The position numbers were made by a program, and so were the translations under genes. The notes beneath the pieces are model-generated. The model saw nothing but the letters and a program-made list of their open reading frames with translations, was not told where the DNA came from and made no database searches. From positions 1,010,038-1,074,037 of the forward strand of contig CAWAMI010000007.1 in assembly GCA_963783105.1 (NCBI GenBank): a stretch of 64,000 nt of DNA, read 5' to 3'. Numbering within the stretch: the first letter of the stretch is position 1; each line of letters begins with the position of its first letter. Below are positions 34,737 to 43,715 of this stretch, one piece after another. Source of the stretch: JAVEDQ01 sp963783105 (GTDB lineage: Bacteria; Actinomycetota; Actinomycetes; Frankiales; Frankiaceae).

Positions 34737-36008
34737 TCAGACGCCGAAGATCGCGAGGTGGACCAGTCCTCCGCCGAAGCCCAGGACGGCCCCGTGCAGG
34801 TACAGCAACCACTCGTCCTGTCGCATACCCGATCGCAGCATTTCCGCGAAGTCGGCCGAGCCGAGCGTGCGCATCCGCTCCGCGATCATCGACTGGATGT
34901 GGGCGCTCTGCCGCCGGTTGAACTCCGGGTCGGTCAGCGGCTGCATCGTCGAATCGACGGCCTTGGTCGCCACGCCGCTCCGGACCGCTTCGAACTCCTT
35001 GCGGCCGAAGGCGAGCTCCACCAGAGGCCGGGCCGGCCCGACGGCGTTGTCGACGGCGGGACGCAGGGCGTCCGCGATCATTCTCCGGGTTCGATCGGAG
35101 CGAGGCCCGTTCAGCAGCTCGTCGCCGATGTTGCTGAGGTTCACGACGTCGTCGGCGATGATGCCGGCGTACACGTCGGCGACCTCCTGCTGACGCTTGA
35201 TGAACAGGCCCTGGAAGCGGAACGGGCCGACCTTGTGCTCCTCGGTCGGCTTGAAGATCATCCAGATGGCGATGAGGTTGGTGATGTAGCCGATCAGCAC
35301 ACCGCCGATCGGCAGGATCCACCAGTGGTGCCAGATCATGGTCACGAACGCGAGCGGGACGCCGAGGATCAGCCCGAAGACGAAGCCGGCGTTCTGGATG
35401 ATCTTGAGTTCGCGGCGGCCGACGTCGAGGAAGATGCGGTTGGCCAGCTCCGGATGCTCCTCGATCCGGCGGATGACCATGAGCTTCACGTCGAGCAGCT
35501 GATCGATGTTGCGCCCGATCTCGTCGGTGACCGTGCGCACGATGTCCGGCAGCTGCTGCTGCACCCGTTCGTGCACCGCCTCGCGCACGCGGTCCGGCAT
35601 CGCGTACCAGAGCTGCGGGTTCTCGGTGGCGAGCAGGTTCTCGACCAGGTCCCGGATCTCGCCGCGCGAGGACTCCAGGATGTGCTCGGCGATGGCCTCG
35701 GGCTCGAGCTTCTCGTAGAACTCGGCCGGGCTGCCCAGCTTCGCGATGCCCTTGTCGACCGCGATGCTGCCCATCTTCGCCGCCCGGGACGGGATGATGC
35801 CCTGCCAGCCCAGCCCGCCGTTCATGATCCCCGGGACCTGCTGGACCTTGCGGGGGAAGCGCCCGGCGATGCGGGACAGCCCCGGCACCCGCACCCCGCG
35901 GAAGCTCAGCGGGTAGAAGAGCATCAGCACGCCGGTCCAGTTGGTCACGTAGCCGATGACCGCGGTGAACAGCGGGACCGTGATGAGGTGGACCACGTCG
36001 ATGTGCAT
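34737..36008 (-). CDS. DUF445 family membrane protein
   Basis: A 423-residue protein starting at ATG 36008 (MHIDVVHLITVPLFTAVIGY). The family layout is visible: an N-terminal membrane helix with the GYVTNWTGVLMLFYPL motif, a long soluble helical region (FPRKVQQVPGIM, GEIRDLVENLLATENPQL), and a second hairpin of helices at about 225-270 that repeats the motif as GYITNLIAIWMIFKP. Function is unknown; related YheB/YjiN proteins are linked to envelope stress. It is upstream of the Abi-alpha gene. Confidence 0.87.
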   Translation of the reverse strand: MHIDVVHLITVPLFTAVIGYVTNWTGVLMLFYPLSFRGVRVPGLSRIAGRFPRKVQQVPGIMNGGLGWQGIIPSRAAKMGSIAVDKGIAKLGSPAEFYEKLEPEAIAEHILESSRGEIRDLVENLLATENPQLWYAMPDRVREAVHERVQQQLPDIVRTVTDEIGRNIDQLLDVKLMVIRRIEEHPELANRIFLDVGRRELKIIQNAGFVFGLILGVPLAFVTMIWHHWWILPIGGVLIGYITNLIAIWMIFKPTEEHKVGPFRFQGLFIKRQQEVADVYAGIIADDVVNLSNIGDELLNGPRSDRTRRMIADALRPAVDNAVGPARPLVELAFGRKEFEAVRSGVATKAVDSTMQPLTDPEFNRRQSAHIQSMIAERMRTLGSADFAEMLRSGMRQDEWLLYLHGAVLGFGGGLVHLAIFGV

Positions 36009-36537
36009 CTCAGCCCCGGCTTTCGGCGGAGCGGGCCGCGGGCGGCATGGGCAGCGGCTCGAGCAGCGGCGTCGGCCGCGCCGGGACGAGGGCTGGCACC
36101 CGAACACCTCCGACGTGATGCCGGCTCCCGAGGTGGGCCCGCTCGCCGGCACGCCGAGCCCGCAGTCTTTGTCCGCCGCGGACACCCTCGCCAAACCTCT
36201 GTGTGACAAACCGGAAACGGCTGGTGGCGGATCGCCCGGCGCGAGGGGGTGACCGACCGCCACCGGCGAGGGATCTCTCGGGGCCGGAGGCGGCACGGCA
36301 AGAGCACGGGGTGGCGGTGCTGCCTCTACGTCATCGGCTCATCGCTCTGGGCAACGCGCCGGGTTCGACTTCTGACTGGGAGTACTGACACACAAACGCA
36401 AAGTGCTTGCACGATCGGCACGTTTAATATGGCGTCCCTGCGCACCCCTCCAATTTCCTGTTCCGCCCCGTTTATCACCCCGTGGTGAGAGCCTGCTGCG
36501 TAGACGCATGACCGGGTGCACTGATCAAGGAGGACCA
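36009..36537. other. 529-bp intergenic region with AT-rich promoter-like stretch
   Basis: No convincing gene is seen. The left part has an 8-bp hairpin (GGTGGCGG ... CCGCCACC, about 36223-36264). From about 36380 the GC content drops, and a TAATAT hexamer sits at 36425-36430 after CTTGCA at 36406, a spacing shorter than usual for a sigma-70 promoter. It precedes the lipoprotein gene at 36538, so a promoter here is likely, but its exact form is unclear. Confidence 0.4.
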
Positions 36538-37746
36538 ATGCACCGTTTCCGCAGCTTCGCCATGCTCGCCGTCGCGAGCGTCCTGGGCGTGATCGTCGCC
36601 GCCGGCTGCGCGGCTCCACCTCCGCCACCACCGCCGGTCGGTTTCTCGGCTCGGGACCTGCCGACCTCCCAGGCCACCGGCATCGTCTGGGCGCTGGCGG
36701 CCAACGGGAACACCGTGTACGCCGGAGGCGCGTTCAGCTCCATCCGCATCCCGGGCGGTAACGCCCAGGGCGCGTCGAACTTCGCCTCCTTCGACGCGGC
36801 GACCGGCAAGCCGCTGGGCTGCCAGCCGAACTTCAACGGCGAGGTACGAGCCCTGCGGGTCTCGCCGGACGGGAAGACCCTGTACGCCGGGGGCTACTTC
36901 ACCAGAGTCAACGGCCAGGTTCACTCCCACCTGGCCGCGATCGATCTCCCCAGCTGTCAGCCGCGAGCCACCTTCAAGCCCGCGGTCAAGGGCCTCGTTT
37001 ACGCCTTGTCGGCGACCAACACCGCCGTCTACTTCGGTGGCGACGTCTCCTCGGTCAACGGCGCCGCGCGGCAGCACGCCGCCGCCGTCACTCCCGCGGG
37101 CGCGCTCACCAACTGGCGTCCGAACGCGGACGGTCGGGTGTGGGCCATCGAGCCCGCCGCAGGCAACCGCGTCGTCCTCGGAGGCGCCTTCGGTCACATC
37201 AACGGGGCCGTGTCCAACGCACTCGGCGTCGTCGAGGGAACGAACGGCGGGACCGTCCACGCCTTCCCGGGCTTCATCCCGTCGCGCTCCGTGGTGAAGG
37301 ACATCCTGGTCAACGGCAACGCCTTCTACACCGCCAACGAGGGCACCGGCACCGGCGTCTTCGATGGCCGCATCGCGGTGTCCCTGGACGACTACCACCA
37401 GATCTGGCGGGACACCTGCCTCGGCGCCACCCAGACCCTGGCGGTCGACGGTGGGGTCCTCTACTTCGGTTCGCACGCGCACGACTGCAGCAGCATGGGC
37501 GAGTTCCCGCAGGGGCCGCGGCACTACCTGATGGCCGAGCCGACGAACCCTCCGGCGTCCACGCCGTCGCAGCCGCAGCCGCAGTTGCTGGACTGGAACC
37601 CCAACACCAACGGCGGCATCAACGACGGGGTCGGACCGCGGTCGATGATCGTCACCGGCGGCGGGTCGTACCTCTGGGTCGGCGGCGAGTTCACGGCGGT
37701 CAACGGGCACGCCCAGCAGGGGCTCACCCGGTTCGGCCGCGCGTAG
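36538..37746 (+). CDS. beta-propeller lipoprotein (delta-60-like repeats)
   Basis: A 402-residue protein with a signal peptide and lipobox (IVAAGCAA, about residues 20-26), followed by a polyproline stretch. The body has at least six repeats with the pattern V-Y-x-G-G-x-F-xx-V/I-N-G, e.g. TVYAGGAFSSIR, TLYAGGYFTRVNG, AVYFGGDVSSVNG, RVVLGGAFGHING and LWVGGEFTAVNG. Such repeats form surface-exposed propellers of unknown ligand. A strong AAGGAGG site lies before ATG 36538. It ends near a perfect hairpin. Confidence 0.88.
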   Translation: MHRFRSFAMLAVASVLGVIVAAGCAAPPPPPPPVGFSARDLPTSQATGIVWALAANGNTVYAGGAFSSIRIPGGNAQGASNFASFDAATGKPLGCQPNFNGEVRALRVSPDGKTLYAGGYFTRVNGQVHSHLAAIDLPSCQPRATFKPAVKGLVYALSATNTAVYFGGDVSSVNGAARQHAAAVTPAGALTNWRPNADGRVWAIEPAAGNRVVLGGAFGHINGAVSNALGVVEGTNGGTVHAFPGFIPSRSVVKDILVNGNAFYTANEGTGTGVFDGRIAVSLDDYHQIWRDTCLGATQTLAVDGGVLYFGSHAHDCSSMGEFPQGPRHYLMAEPTNPPASTPSQPQPQLLDWNPNTNGGINDGVGPRSMIVTGGGSYLWVGGEFTAVNGHAQQGLTRFGRA

Positions 37747-37757
37747 AGCTCACACCT

Positions 37758-37799
37758 CCGCTCCGCACCCGGTCAGTCGCACGCCGGGGCGCGGAGCGG
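37758..37799. terminator. 9-bp stem between convergent genes
   Basis: CCGCTCCGC at 37758 and GCGGAGCGG at 37791 pair exactly around a 24-base loop, 12 bases after the propeller lipoprotein stop. It could end transcription from both sides. Confidence 0.45.
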
Positions 37800-38051
37800 G
37801 GGAGCGGGAGCCCCCGGTGACCGGTCGACGAGGAGGAGCACCCTCCGCGGCGAGCGGCCCGGGCTCCCGCCCCAGCGCGCGACGCGCTTGCCGTCCACGA
37901 ACAAGGTGAAGCCGAGCGAGGGGTCCTCGTCCGCCACCCGGTAGAGATCGCCGGCCACGGTGATCGCGGTGTCCGACGACCGCCCGTTCACCAGGCACAA
38001 CACCGCCGCGACGAGCACGAGAAGGCCTGAGACGGTCGGAGCAGCGGGCAC
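37773..38051 (-). CDS. possible small membrane-anchored protein
   Basis: A 92-residue reading frame from GTG 38051. It has one hydrophobic segment (VSGLLVLVAAVLCLVNG) followed by a soluble part with natural-looking composition (AITVAGDLYRVADEDP, LGFTLFVDGKRVARW). No family is recognised. Upstream, in another frame between about 38055 and 38300, a protein-like stretch (LGTLLALASREDAVVLPV) without a usable start precedes it, so this may be the end of a broken larger membrane protein. Weak evidence. Confidence 0.35.
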   Translation of the reverse strand: MPAAPTVSGLLVLVAAVLCLVNGRSSDTAITVAGDLYRVADEDPSLGFTLFVDGKRVARWGGSPGRSPRRVLLLVDRSPGAPAPPLRAPACD

Positions 38052-38314
38052 CCGAGCGCGATCTGCCAGAGGCGCAGCACGGGCCAGGTCGGCGTGACCG
38101 CTGGACGGATCCGGGACCGGAGCGGCAAACGCACCAGGTCCGGGGAGCACCCTCGCAGGATCAGGGCCACGACGGGCAGGACCACCGCGTCCTCCCGGCT
38201 GGCGAGCGCCAGCAGCGTGCCGAGAGGAAAAGGGACGACGCCGCGAAGAGTCGGCTGCCGCGTCCGATGCTCGGCCAGGAACCGTAGGGAAGCAATCCGC
38301 GCTCCGTGCGGCCG

Positions 38315-38959
38315 TCAGCAGCGGTAGTCGAAGGCCACCGTTGCCGGCGGCATGCCGTCCTGGATCACCTCGATGGTGGCCCGGGCGGAGTAGGTGCCGG
38401 GGCCGGTGAAGGTCCAGCGCAGATGCACGTCCGTCGAGCGTTTGCCGCGGACCGCGGTCGTGTCGAGGACCGCGCTCGTCACCCCGTCGTTGCGCACCCA
38501 GCGGTAGCGGATGGTCCCCGCTCGGCCGTCGGTCCGCAGGGTCGCGACGACGTCGGCGCTGTTCTCGCAGCCCACGACGGCCGGAGCGCGGACGGCCACC
38601 TCTCGGACCTCGACCGGGGGAGACGGCCAGATCAACCACAGCACGACGAGGGCGAGCACGCCCGTGAGCGCCACGTTGAGCACGCGCCACCACCGTCGCG
38701 ATGCCGTCGGTTGCGGCTGTTCGGCCGCGGCTCTCGGAACGGTTCCTCGAGCCGGCACGCCCGGCCCGAAGCGGAGCAGGACCTCCGGCTCGGCGACCGG
38801 CAGTGGCCGGGTGGTCGACACGGGGACGTCGCCGTCCGCCTCGGCACCTGCCCGGGAGGGGCGGGGGTCGGGCACGGCCGGTCGCGTGTCGACGAGCCGC
38901 GTCCGTTCGGCCCGACTCTCCGCCGAGAGGCCGGTCGGGTCGCGCGGGATCCCGGTCAC
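38315..38959 (-). CDS. membrane protein paired with kinase
   Basis: A 214-residue protein starting at GTG 38959, overlapping the kinase stop (GTGA). A charged N-terminal 90 residues leads to one membrane helix (VLNVALTGVLALVVLWLIW, about 92-111), then an extracytoplasmic beta-rich domain of about 100 residues with two Cys (VGCENSADVVATLRTDG, FDYRC at the end). The outer domain resembles an Ig-like or PKD-like sandwich (TFTGPGTYSARATIEV). Tight coupling with the kinase suggests it is a sensor or substrate for it; that is inference. Confidence 0.7.
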   Translation of the reverse strand: MTGIPRDPTGLSAESRAERTRLVDTRPAVPDPRPSRAGAEADGDVPVSTTRPLPVAEPEVLLRFGPGVPARGTVPRAAAEQPQPTASRRWWRVLNVALTGVLALVVLWLIWPSPPVEVREVAVRAPAVVGCENSADVVATLRTDGRAGTIRYRWVRNDGVTSAVLDTTAVRGKRSTDVHLRWTFTGPGTYSARATIEVIQDGMPPATVAFDYRC

Positions 38960-40398
38960 GGTATGACCGGAGAGGGAGGGGACTTTTGGGGCGCGAACTT
39001 CTTGACCGGCGGGCTGCTCGTCGGCGCCTCTGTCGGGCGGCCGGCCGGGGCGGGGGAGTCGGTCGGCTCCACCCGCGGGGGCTCGGGCGATGGTGGGGTG
39101 ACGGTCACGGGCGGACGGGGGGTCACCACCACCGACGGTTCCGGAGTCGGGGTCGCCGACGCGGGCGCGCCCGCCGACGGGGAGGGACTCGGAGTGGGGG
39201 TGAGGGGAGGCGTGAGCACGCCCGGCGTGGCGGTCCCCGTGTCGAAGGCCGCCGTCGAGGCGCTGACGACGCCGCCGAGGTGCATCGCCGCAAGGACGGC
39301 AGCGGCGAACAGCAGAAACCCCAGGAGCAGTGTGGACCGGTGGCGGCGCACGGCGCCGACGTGAACCCCGTCGCGGGCGGCGTCGGCCAGCAGCGGCTCC
39401 TGCTCGGGCGGCCCGGCGACGTCGCCGATGAGCTCGCCCGCTTCATTGGCATCTCCCGCCTCGGCGGCGCCGTCCGAGGGCGACGAGGAACCGAGGTCCG
39501 TCTCGGCGCGGGCCTGGGGCGCCCCCGGCGCGCGGGGGTGCGCGAACAGCAGCGCCAGCAGTGCGGCGCGGACCGCCAGGTGCTGCCGCCCGCGCCTCTC
39601 CCAGTCCTGGCCGTACGCGACGGGAGCGAGGGTCTCGAGCTGCGCCATCAGCGCCGTCGCGTCCGTCGTGCGTTCGGCCGGATCCTTCGCGAGCCCGGCG
39701 ACCGCCAGGGGGCGCACCGGCTCGGGCACGTCGTCCAACGGGGGAGGCACGTTCAGATGCTGGTGCAGCAGGCTCGGGACCGTCTCCCCGGAGAAGACCG
39801 GCCGCCCGGTGAGGCATTCGACGAACGTCGCGGTCGCCGCGTAGACGTCGGTCGCGGCGCTGCTCGGCTCGCCCAGCCACTGCTCGGGCGCCATGTAGCG
39901 CGGAGTCCCGCTGGCGGAGGCGATCTCGCCGACCGGGGCGGCGATCCCGTAGTCGATGAGCGTGGTCCCGCCCGCGTCGTCGACGATCACGTTGTCCGGC
40001 TTGTAGTCGCGATGCGCGACTCCCCGTCCGTGCAGCGCGGCGAGTCCGAGCAGGGAGCCCTTCAGCAGGGTCAGCGCCGCCTCGGGCGCGAGCGGACCGT
40101 CCGAGAGGAGCATCCGGCGCAGCGACACCCCCTCCAGCAGGTCCATGACGATGGCGGCGCCGGACGGGGTCTCGACGTACTCGTAGAGCGTCACGAGGTG
40201 CGGATCGACCAGGCCGGCCATGAGCCGGGCCTCGGAGCGGAAGCCGTCGAGCAGGTCGGGATCGTCGGCCAGCCACGCCGCGAGGTACTTGATCGCGACC
40301 TCGGTTCCGGTGGGCAGGTGACGAGCGAGTACGACCCGTCCGCTCCCGCCGGAACCGAGCTCGCGCAACTCCTCGAACGAGGAGAGTTGCCACGACAT
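38956..40398 (-). CDS. transmembrane serine/threonine kinase with DYG motif
   Basis: A 480-residue Hanks-type kinase. The start ATG 40398 (MSWQLSSFEELRELG) has a GGAGG site. Glycine loop LGSGGSGRV (14-22), Lys37 and Glu57 are intact. The catalytic loop reads HRDYKPDN (129-136), and the metal motif is DYG (149-151) instead of DFG. The APE segment is present (MAPEQW). One membrane helix (LLLGFLLFAAAVLAAMHLGG, about 350) separates it from an extracellular Pro/Thr/Ser-rich tail of about 110 residues, probably wall-spanning and glycosylation-prone. It overlaps the downstream membrane protein gene. Confidence 0.92.
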   Translation of the reverse strand: MSWQLSSFEELRELGSGGSGRVVLARHLPTGTEVAIKYLAAWLADDPDLLDGFRSEARLMAGLVDPHLVTLYEYVETPSGAAIVMDLLEGVSLRRMLLSDGPLAPEAALTLLKGSLLGLAALHGRGVAHRDYKPDNVIVDDAGGTTLIDYGIAAPVGEIASASGTPRYMAPEQWLGEPSSAATDVYAATATFVECLTGRPVFSGETVPSLLHQHLNVPPPLDDVPEPVRPLAVAGLAKDPAERTTDATALMAQLETLAPVAYGQDWERRGRQHLAVRAALLALLFAHPRAPGAPQARAETDLGSSSPSDGAAEAGDANEAGELIGDVAGPPEQEPLLADAARDGVHVGAVRRHRSTLLLGFLLFAAAVLAAMHLGGVVSASTAAFDTGTATPGVLTPPLTPTPSPSPSAGAPASATPTPEPSVVVTPRPPVTVTPPSPEPPRVEPTDSPAPAGRPTEAPTSSPPVKKFAPQKSPPSPVIP

Positions 40399-40985
40399 CT
40401 CGGGACCTCCGTGCGGGTGGGCGGATGCGAGCAGTGTCCCACTCGGGCAGCGTCCCGTGCCCGCTTCGCCGGCCTCCGTCAGCAACAGGTAAGGCGCTGC
40501 CGACCACTCCGAGCTCAGCGGCCCTCGCCGCGCAGGTGGACGGAGCCGCGCCAAGGATGCCTCACGGTCCGCGCGCTACCGCAGGAATGCGCATATGTGC
40601 GCCGTTTCGGACGAGGGGAAAGGAGTCGAAATCATTCTGGGCGGGCCTGCTCGAGAGATTCGGTCTGAAATCTGCGCGAACCTGTTGCCTACTCCGAACT
40701 GCTGCGCGCATGCTGCCGCCGAATCAGGCAGCACAGCACTGCCACGGTCGGCAGCGGGCCAGAAGCCCCCACTGCGGCACTTCTCCGAGGCTTCCGTGAG
40801 CGGTGCGCCATGCAGCCGGAATCGTGCAGCCGACAGCCTGGTCGTAGAGCCGCAACGGCCCCTCCGGCGGTGCACCGCCTTTGAGGAGGGCGCGGTCGAT
40901 TCGCACCGCGCGATCCTCGCTCGACGGTCCATCACGCCTATCGGAAAGCCTGTCGCCGGTCTTTCCGGCGTCAGGCGGAGTTGTC
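40399..40985. other. 587-bp intergenic region, no gene recognised
   Basis: Frames here are open by chance only and have no ribosome site or protein-like composition. The stretch about 40600-40700 is somewhat less GC-rich than its surroundings and contains GCGCATATGTGCGC (an imperfect dyad near 40589-40602). It should hold the divergent promoters of the kinase and the SH3 lipoprotein, but none is clear. Confidence 0.4.
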
Positions 40986-41471
40986 ATGAAAAGAACCCCT
41001 GCTGTCGCACTGCTGCTTCTCCTGCCCGCGGTTGCCATCGCCTGCGGAACCAAGACGCCGATCACGCCGGCTGCTCAGCAGGTGCCCCCGGTGACGGCGA
41101 GCCCGGAAGCCCCGAAACCGACTCAGCCGCCGATCATCGTCATTCCGCAGCCTGTTCCGCAGCCCATCCCGCAGCCGGATCGGACGTTCTACTACCCCCG
41201 GCCGGTTGACCCGGGGGTGAGTCAGTACACGGCCAAGACCGACATCGTGGTCCGTTCCGGGCCGGGCACCAGCTACGGCGCGATCAGCAGCATCTCCGCC
41301 GGGGACGTCGTCACGATCAGCTGTCAGGCGCCGGGCGAACACGTCGTCGGGCCGGCCGGTGGCAGCAGCCTGTGGGATCAGATCAGTGCCCCCAGCTTCG
41401 GCTACGTCTCTGACGAGTTCATCGCGACCGGCACCACGGGAACGACCGAGCAGGTCGCCCCCTCCTGCTGA
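40986..41471 (+). CDS. SH3-domain lipoprotein
   Basis: A 161-residue lipoprotein. The signal peptide ends in the lipobox AIACG (about residues 17-21). A Pro-rich spacer with PQPVPQPIPQP follows, then a bacterial SH3 (SH3b) domain: TDIVVRSGPGTSYGAISSI, GDVVTISCQ, WDQISAPSFGYVSDEFI. Such domains bind cell-wall peptides. The start at ATG 40986 has a GGCGGAG site. It is convergent with the ABC exporter gene. Confidence 0.85.
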   Translation: MKRTPAVALLLLLPAVAIACGTKTPITPAAQQVPPVTASPEAPKPTQPPIIVIPQPVPQPIPQPDRTFYYPRPVDPGVSQYTAKTDIVVRSGPGTSYGAISSISAGDVVTISCQAPGEHVVGPAGGSSLWDQISAPSFGYVSDEFIATGTTGTTEQVAPSC

Positions 41472-41496
41472 TCGAGCAGGCCGTCCCGTCCGGAGG

Positions 41497-43173
41497 TCAC
41501 CGGCCCTCGCCCCGTGCGCGAGCGTTCACGCAGGCGTGGCCGGCGATGCCGAGCAGCACCGTGAAAACGGCCAGCAGCGTCCAGTAGGCGACGGACGATG
41601 ACGCGCCCAACCCGGCGTAGGGGGACCCGGGCCCGAGGTGGTCGGCGACGTGCAGATGTCCCGCGATGGCCTCGAACGCCCAGCGGGCCGGCATGACCGC
41701 GGCGATGTCCCGGCCTGCGCCGGCCATTCTGGGCACGGCGACCACGGCGCCGGAGAACAGGACGGCCGGGAAGCACAGCATCGGCAGCGCCAGTGCGGCC
41801 TGTGCCGTGGAGGTGACCGCCGACGAGGCGAGCAGGCCCAGGCACAGGGCGGCGGCGGCGTTGAGGGCCATGGTCAGGTAGAGCTCGGCCAGCGCGCCGG
41901 GCGACAGGCTGGGGATGCGGTCGAGCGCACGGAGGATGATCAGCATCGCGGCGTTGACCAGCAGCAGGATCGGCGCCAGCAGCGCCAGCTTGGAGGCGAG
42001 ATAGGCGCCGATCCGCATCCCGGAGTGATGCTCACGGCGCAGGACGGGGACCTCGGTGCAGACCTGCAGGAGACCGAACGTGAGCCCGAAGAAGAACCCC
42101 GCGAACGCCAGCCAGTAGGCGACCTGGACCGGGGCGGTCGGATCGGACGTGGCGGCCTCGAAGGCGCCGGCCCGGAAGAGGACCGCGAACATGGCGATGA
42201 CGGCGGCCGGTGAGCCCAGGAGGATGGCGAGCGTGAGCCGGTTGCGGACCAGGATCTCCGCGGCCCGCCGCGTGAGCACCCACCACTGACGCGGCCCGCT
42301 GGGCCGGGGCGCGGCGCTTGCTCGACTCGTCCGTCGGCGCGGCGCCGTGTGCGCGGGCAGGACGGGCGCGGTCCGGCCCGACCCGGGGAGGTCGTCGCGG
42401 ACGAGCCGCTGATAGAGGTCGGGGAAGCTGGCCTCGCCGACACGGTCGAGCACCGCACCCGGGGTGCCGACGGCCACGAGCCGACCGCCCGGTGCGAGCA
42501 CGACGACCCGGTCGCTGCATTCGACGTCCTGCACGCTGTGCGTGGTGAACACGACCGTGCTCCCGGACGCACGCATCCGACGCAGGTGGGCGATGAGGTC
42601 GCCGGCGGCGGCCGGGTCCAGACCACTCGTCGGCTCGTCCAACAGGCACGCCCCCGGCCGGCTGAGGATCTCGCACGCGATGCTGGCCCGCTTGCGCTGG
42701 CCGCCGCTCAGCGAGCGCACCTCGACCTCGGCCTGATCCGAGAGCCCCAGCACCTCCAGCGCCTCCGTGACGGCGTGCTCGAGGGCGGCCGGCGGCGCGG
42801 GAATGCGCAGCGCAGCCGCGTGACGCAGCGTGCGACGAAGAGGCAACTCGGTGTGCAGGATGTCGTCCTGCGGTACGAAGCCGATCCGCGGATCGGACCC
42901 GGCGGGACCGGTGCCCGAAACCGTGACCTCGCCGCCGGACAGCGGCGCGGATCCGGCGAGCGCGGAGAGCAGGGTCGTCTTGCCGGCGCCGCTGGGGCCG
43001 ATGATCGCCGTGAGCTGCCCGGGCTCGATGTGCAGGCTGACGTCGTCGAGTGCTGTCGTTCCGTCGGGGTGGACGATCCGGAGCCCGACGGCCGTGAACC
43101 GCACACCTCGCTCGACCGGGGGAGCGGGACCGGCGGTGGGAGGCTCGGTCGTTCCGAACGCCTGGGGACTCAT
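41497..43173 (-). CDS. ABCG-like transporter, ATPase fused to membrane domain
   Basis: A 558-residue fusion. The N-terminal ATPase (about 25-240) has Walker A GPSGAGKTT, Q-loop VPQDD, signature LSGGQRKR, Walker B CLLDEPTSGLD and switch His (TTHS). The C-terminal half is an ABC-2/ABCG-type membrane domain with six or so helices (e.g. LTLAILLGSPAAVIAMFAVL, VAYWLAFAGFFFGLTFGLL) and the usual MPARWAFEAI loop. The half-transporter should dimerise. An FHA domain, common in actinobacterial relatives, is absent. The start is taken at ATG 43173; an in-frame GTG seven codons upstream is possible. The substrate is unknown. Confidence 0.92.
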   Translation of the reverse strand: MSPQAFGTTEPPTAGPAPPVERGVRFTAVGLRIVHPDGTTALDDVSLHIEPGQLTAIIGPSGAGKTTLLSALAGSAPLSGGEVTVSGTGPAGSDPRIGFVPQDDILHTELPLRRTLRHAAALRIPAPPAALEHAVTEALEVLGLSDQAEVEVRSLSGGQRKRASIACEILSRPGACLLDEPTSGLDPAAAGDLIAHLRRMRASGSTVVFTTHSVQDVECSDRVVVLAPGGRLVAVGTPGAVLDRVGEASFPDLYQRLVRDDLPGSGRTAPVLPAHTAPRRRTSRASAAPRPSGPRQWWVLTRRAAEILVRNRLTLAILLGSPAAVIAMFAVLFRAGAFEAATSDPTAPVQVAYWLAFAGFFFGLTFGLLQVCTEVPVLRREHHSGMRIGAYLASKLALLAPILLLVNAAMLIILRALDRIPSLSPGALAELYLTMALNAAAALCLGLLASSAVTSTAQAALALPMLCFPAVLFSGAVVAVPRMAGAGRDIAAVMPARWAFEAIAGHLHVADHLGPGSPYAGLGASSSVAYWTLLAVFTVLLGIAGHACVNARARGEGR

Positions 43174-43360
43174 CTCGCACCTCTCCGCATGGACCGTTGA
43201 TCCGGGCGAAGGGTCGATCGGCCGCCTTCCCGGGGCCTTCCCGCGACCTTCCGGAACTCGCGTCGTTCCGGGGTTGGCTACTCGCGCGTAGGGACCTACC
43301 GTGCCCTCGCGTCTCGGGGCGGACGAGGCGTTGCCCATCCACTCTCCAGGGGGCAGCACG

Positions 43361-43558
43361 ATGGTCGGTTGGTTGAGTCCGGTACGGATGGCGGACGGTT
43401 CGCTCAAGGCGCGACAGAACGCACGAGCCGCCCTTCTCAGTACGGTGCGCCAGCGGGAACAACAGCAGCTCGCGATCGCTCGGTTCGAGCGGGAGTACGC
43501 CGCTCGCCCGCGAGGCGAGGCGCTGACCCAGATCCGACGGTCCGTGGAGCTCGGATAG
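43361..43558 (+). CDS. small basic hypothetical protein
   Basis: A 65-residue protein from ATG 43361, with an AGGGGG sequence nine bases upstream. It is helical and charged (ARAALLSTVRQREQQQLAIA, then RFEREYAARP). It has no Cys and no membrane segment. It is divergent from the ABC exporter. The codon choice looks coding, but the length leaves doubt. Confidence 0.5.
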   Translation: MVGWLSPVRMADGSLKARQNARAALLSTVRQREQQQLAIARFEREYAARPRGEALTQIRRSVELG

Positions 43559-43715
43559 CCGCGCGACGAGCAGCGGCGTTGTGACTACGTAGATCACTTT
43601 CGGTCTACAGCGGGGCCGGGCGGGGTTCGAAGGACCAGCTACGTCTCGGGGGGACCTGGCCCGGCGGCGTCGGCGGCGCCGATCGGCGTCGTCCTTTCTT
43701 AGCGTTGGGACACCC

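Noticed and set aside
40595..41209. Plus-strand frame starting MCAVSDEGKGVEII before the SH3 lipoprotein
   Set aside because: No ribosome site, unnatural composition after 30 codons, and it overlaps the clear lipoprotein start in another frame.
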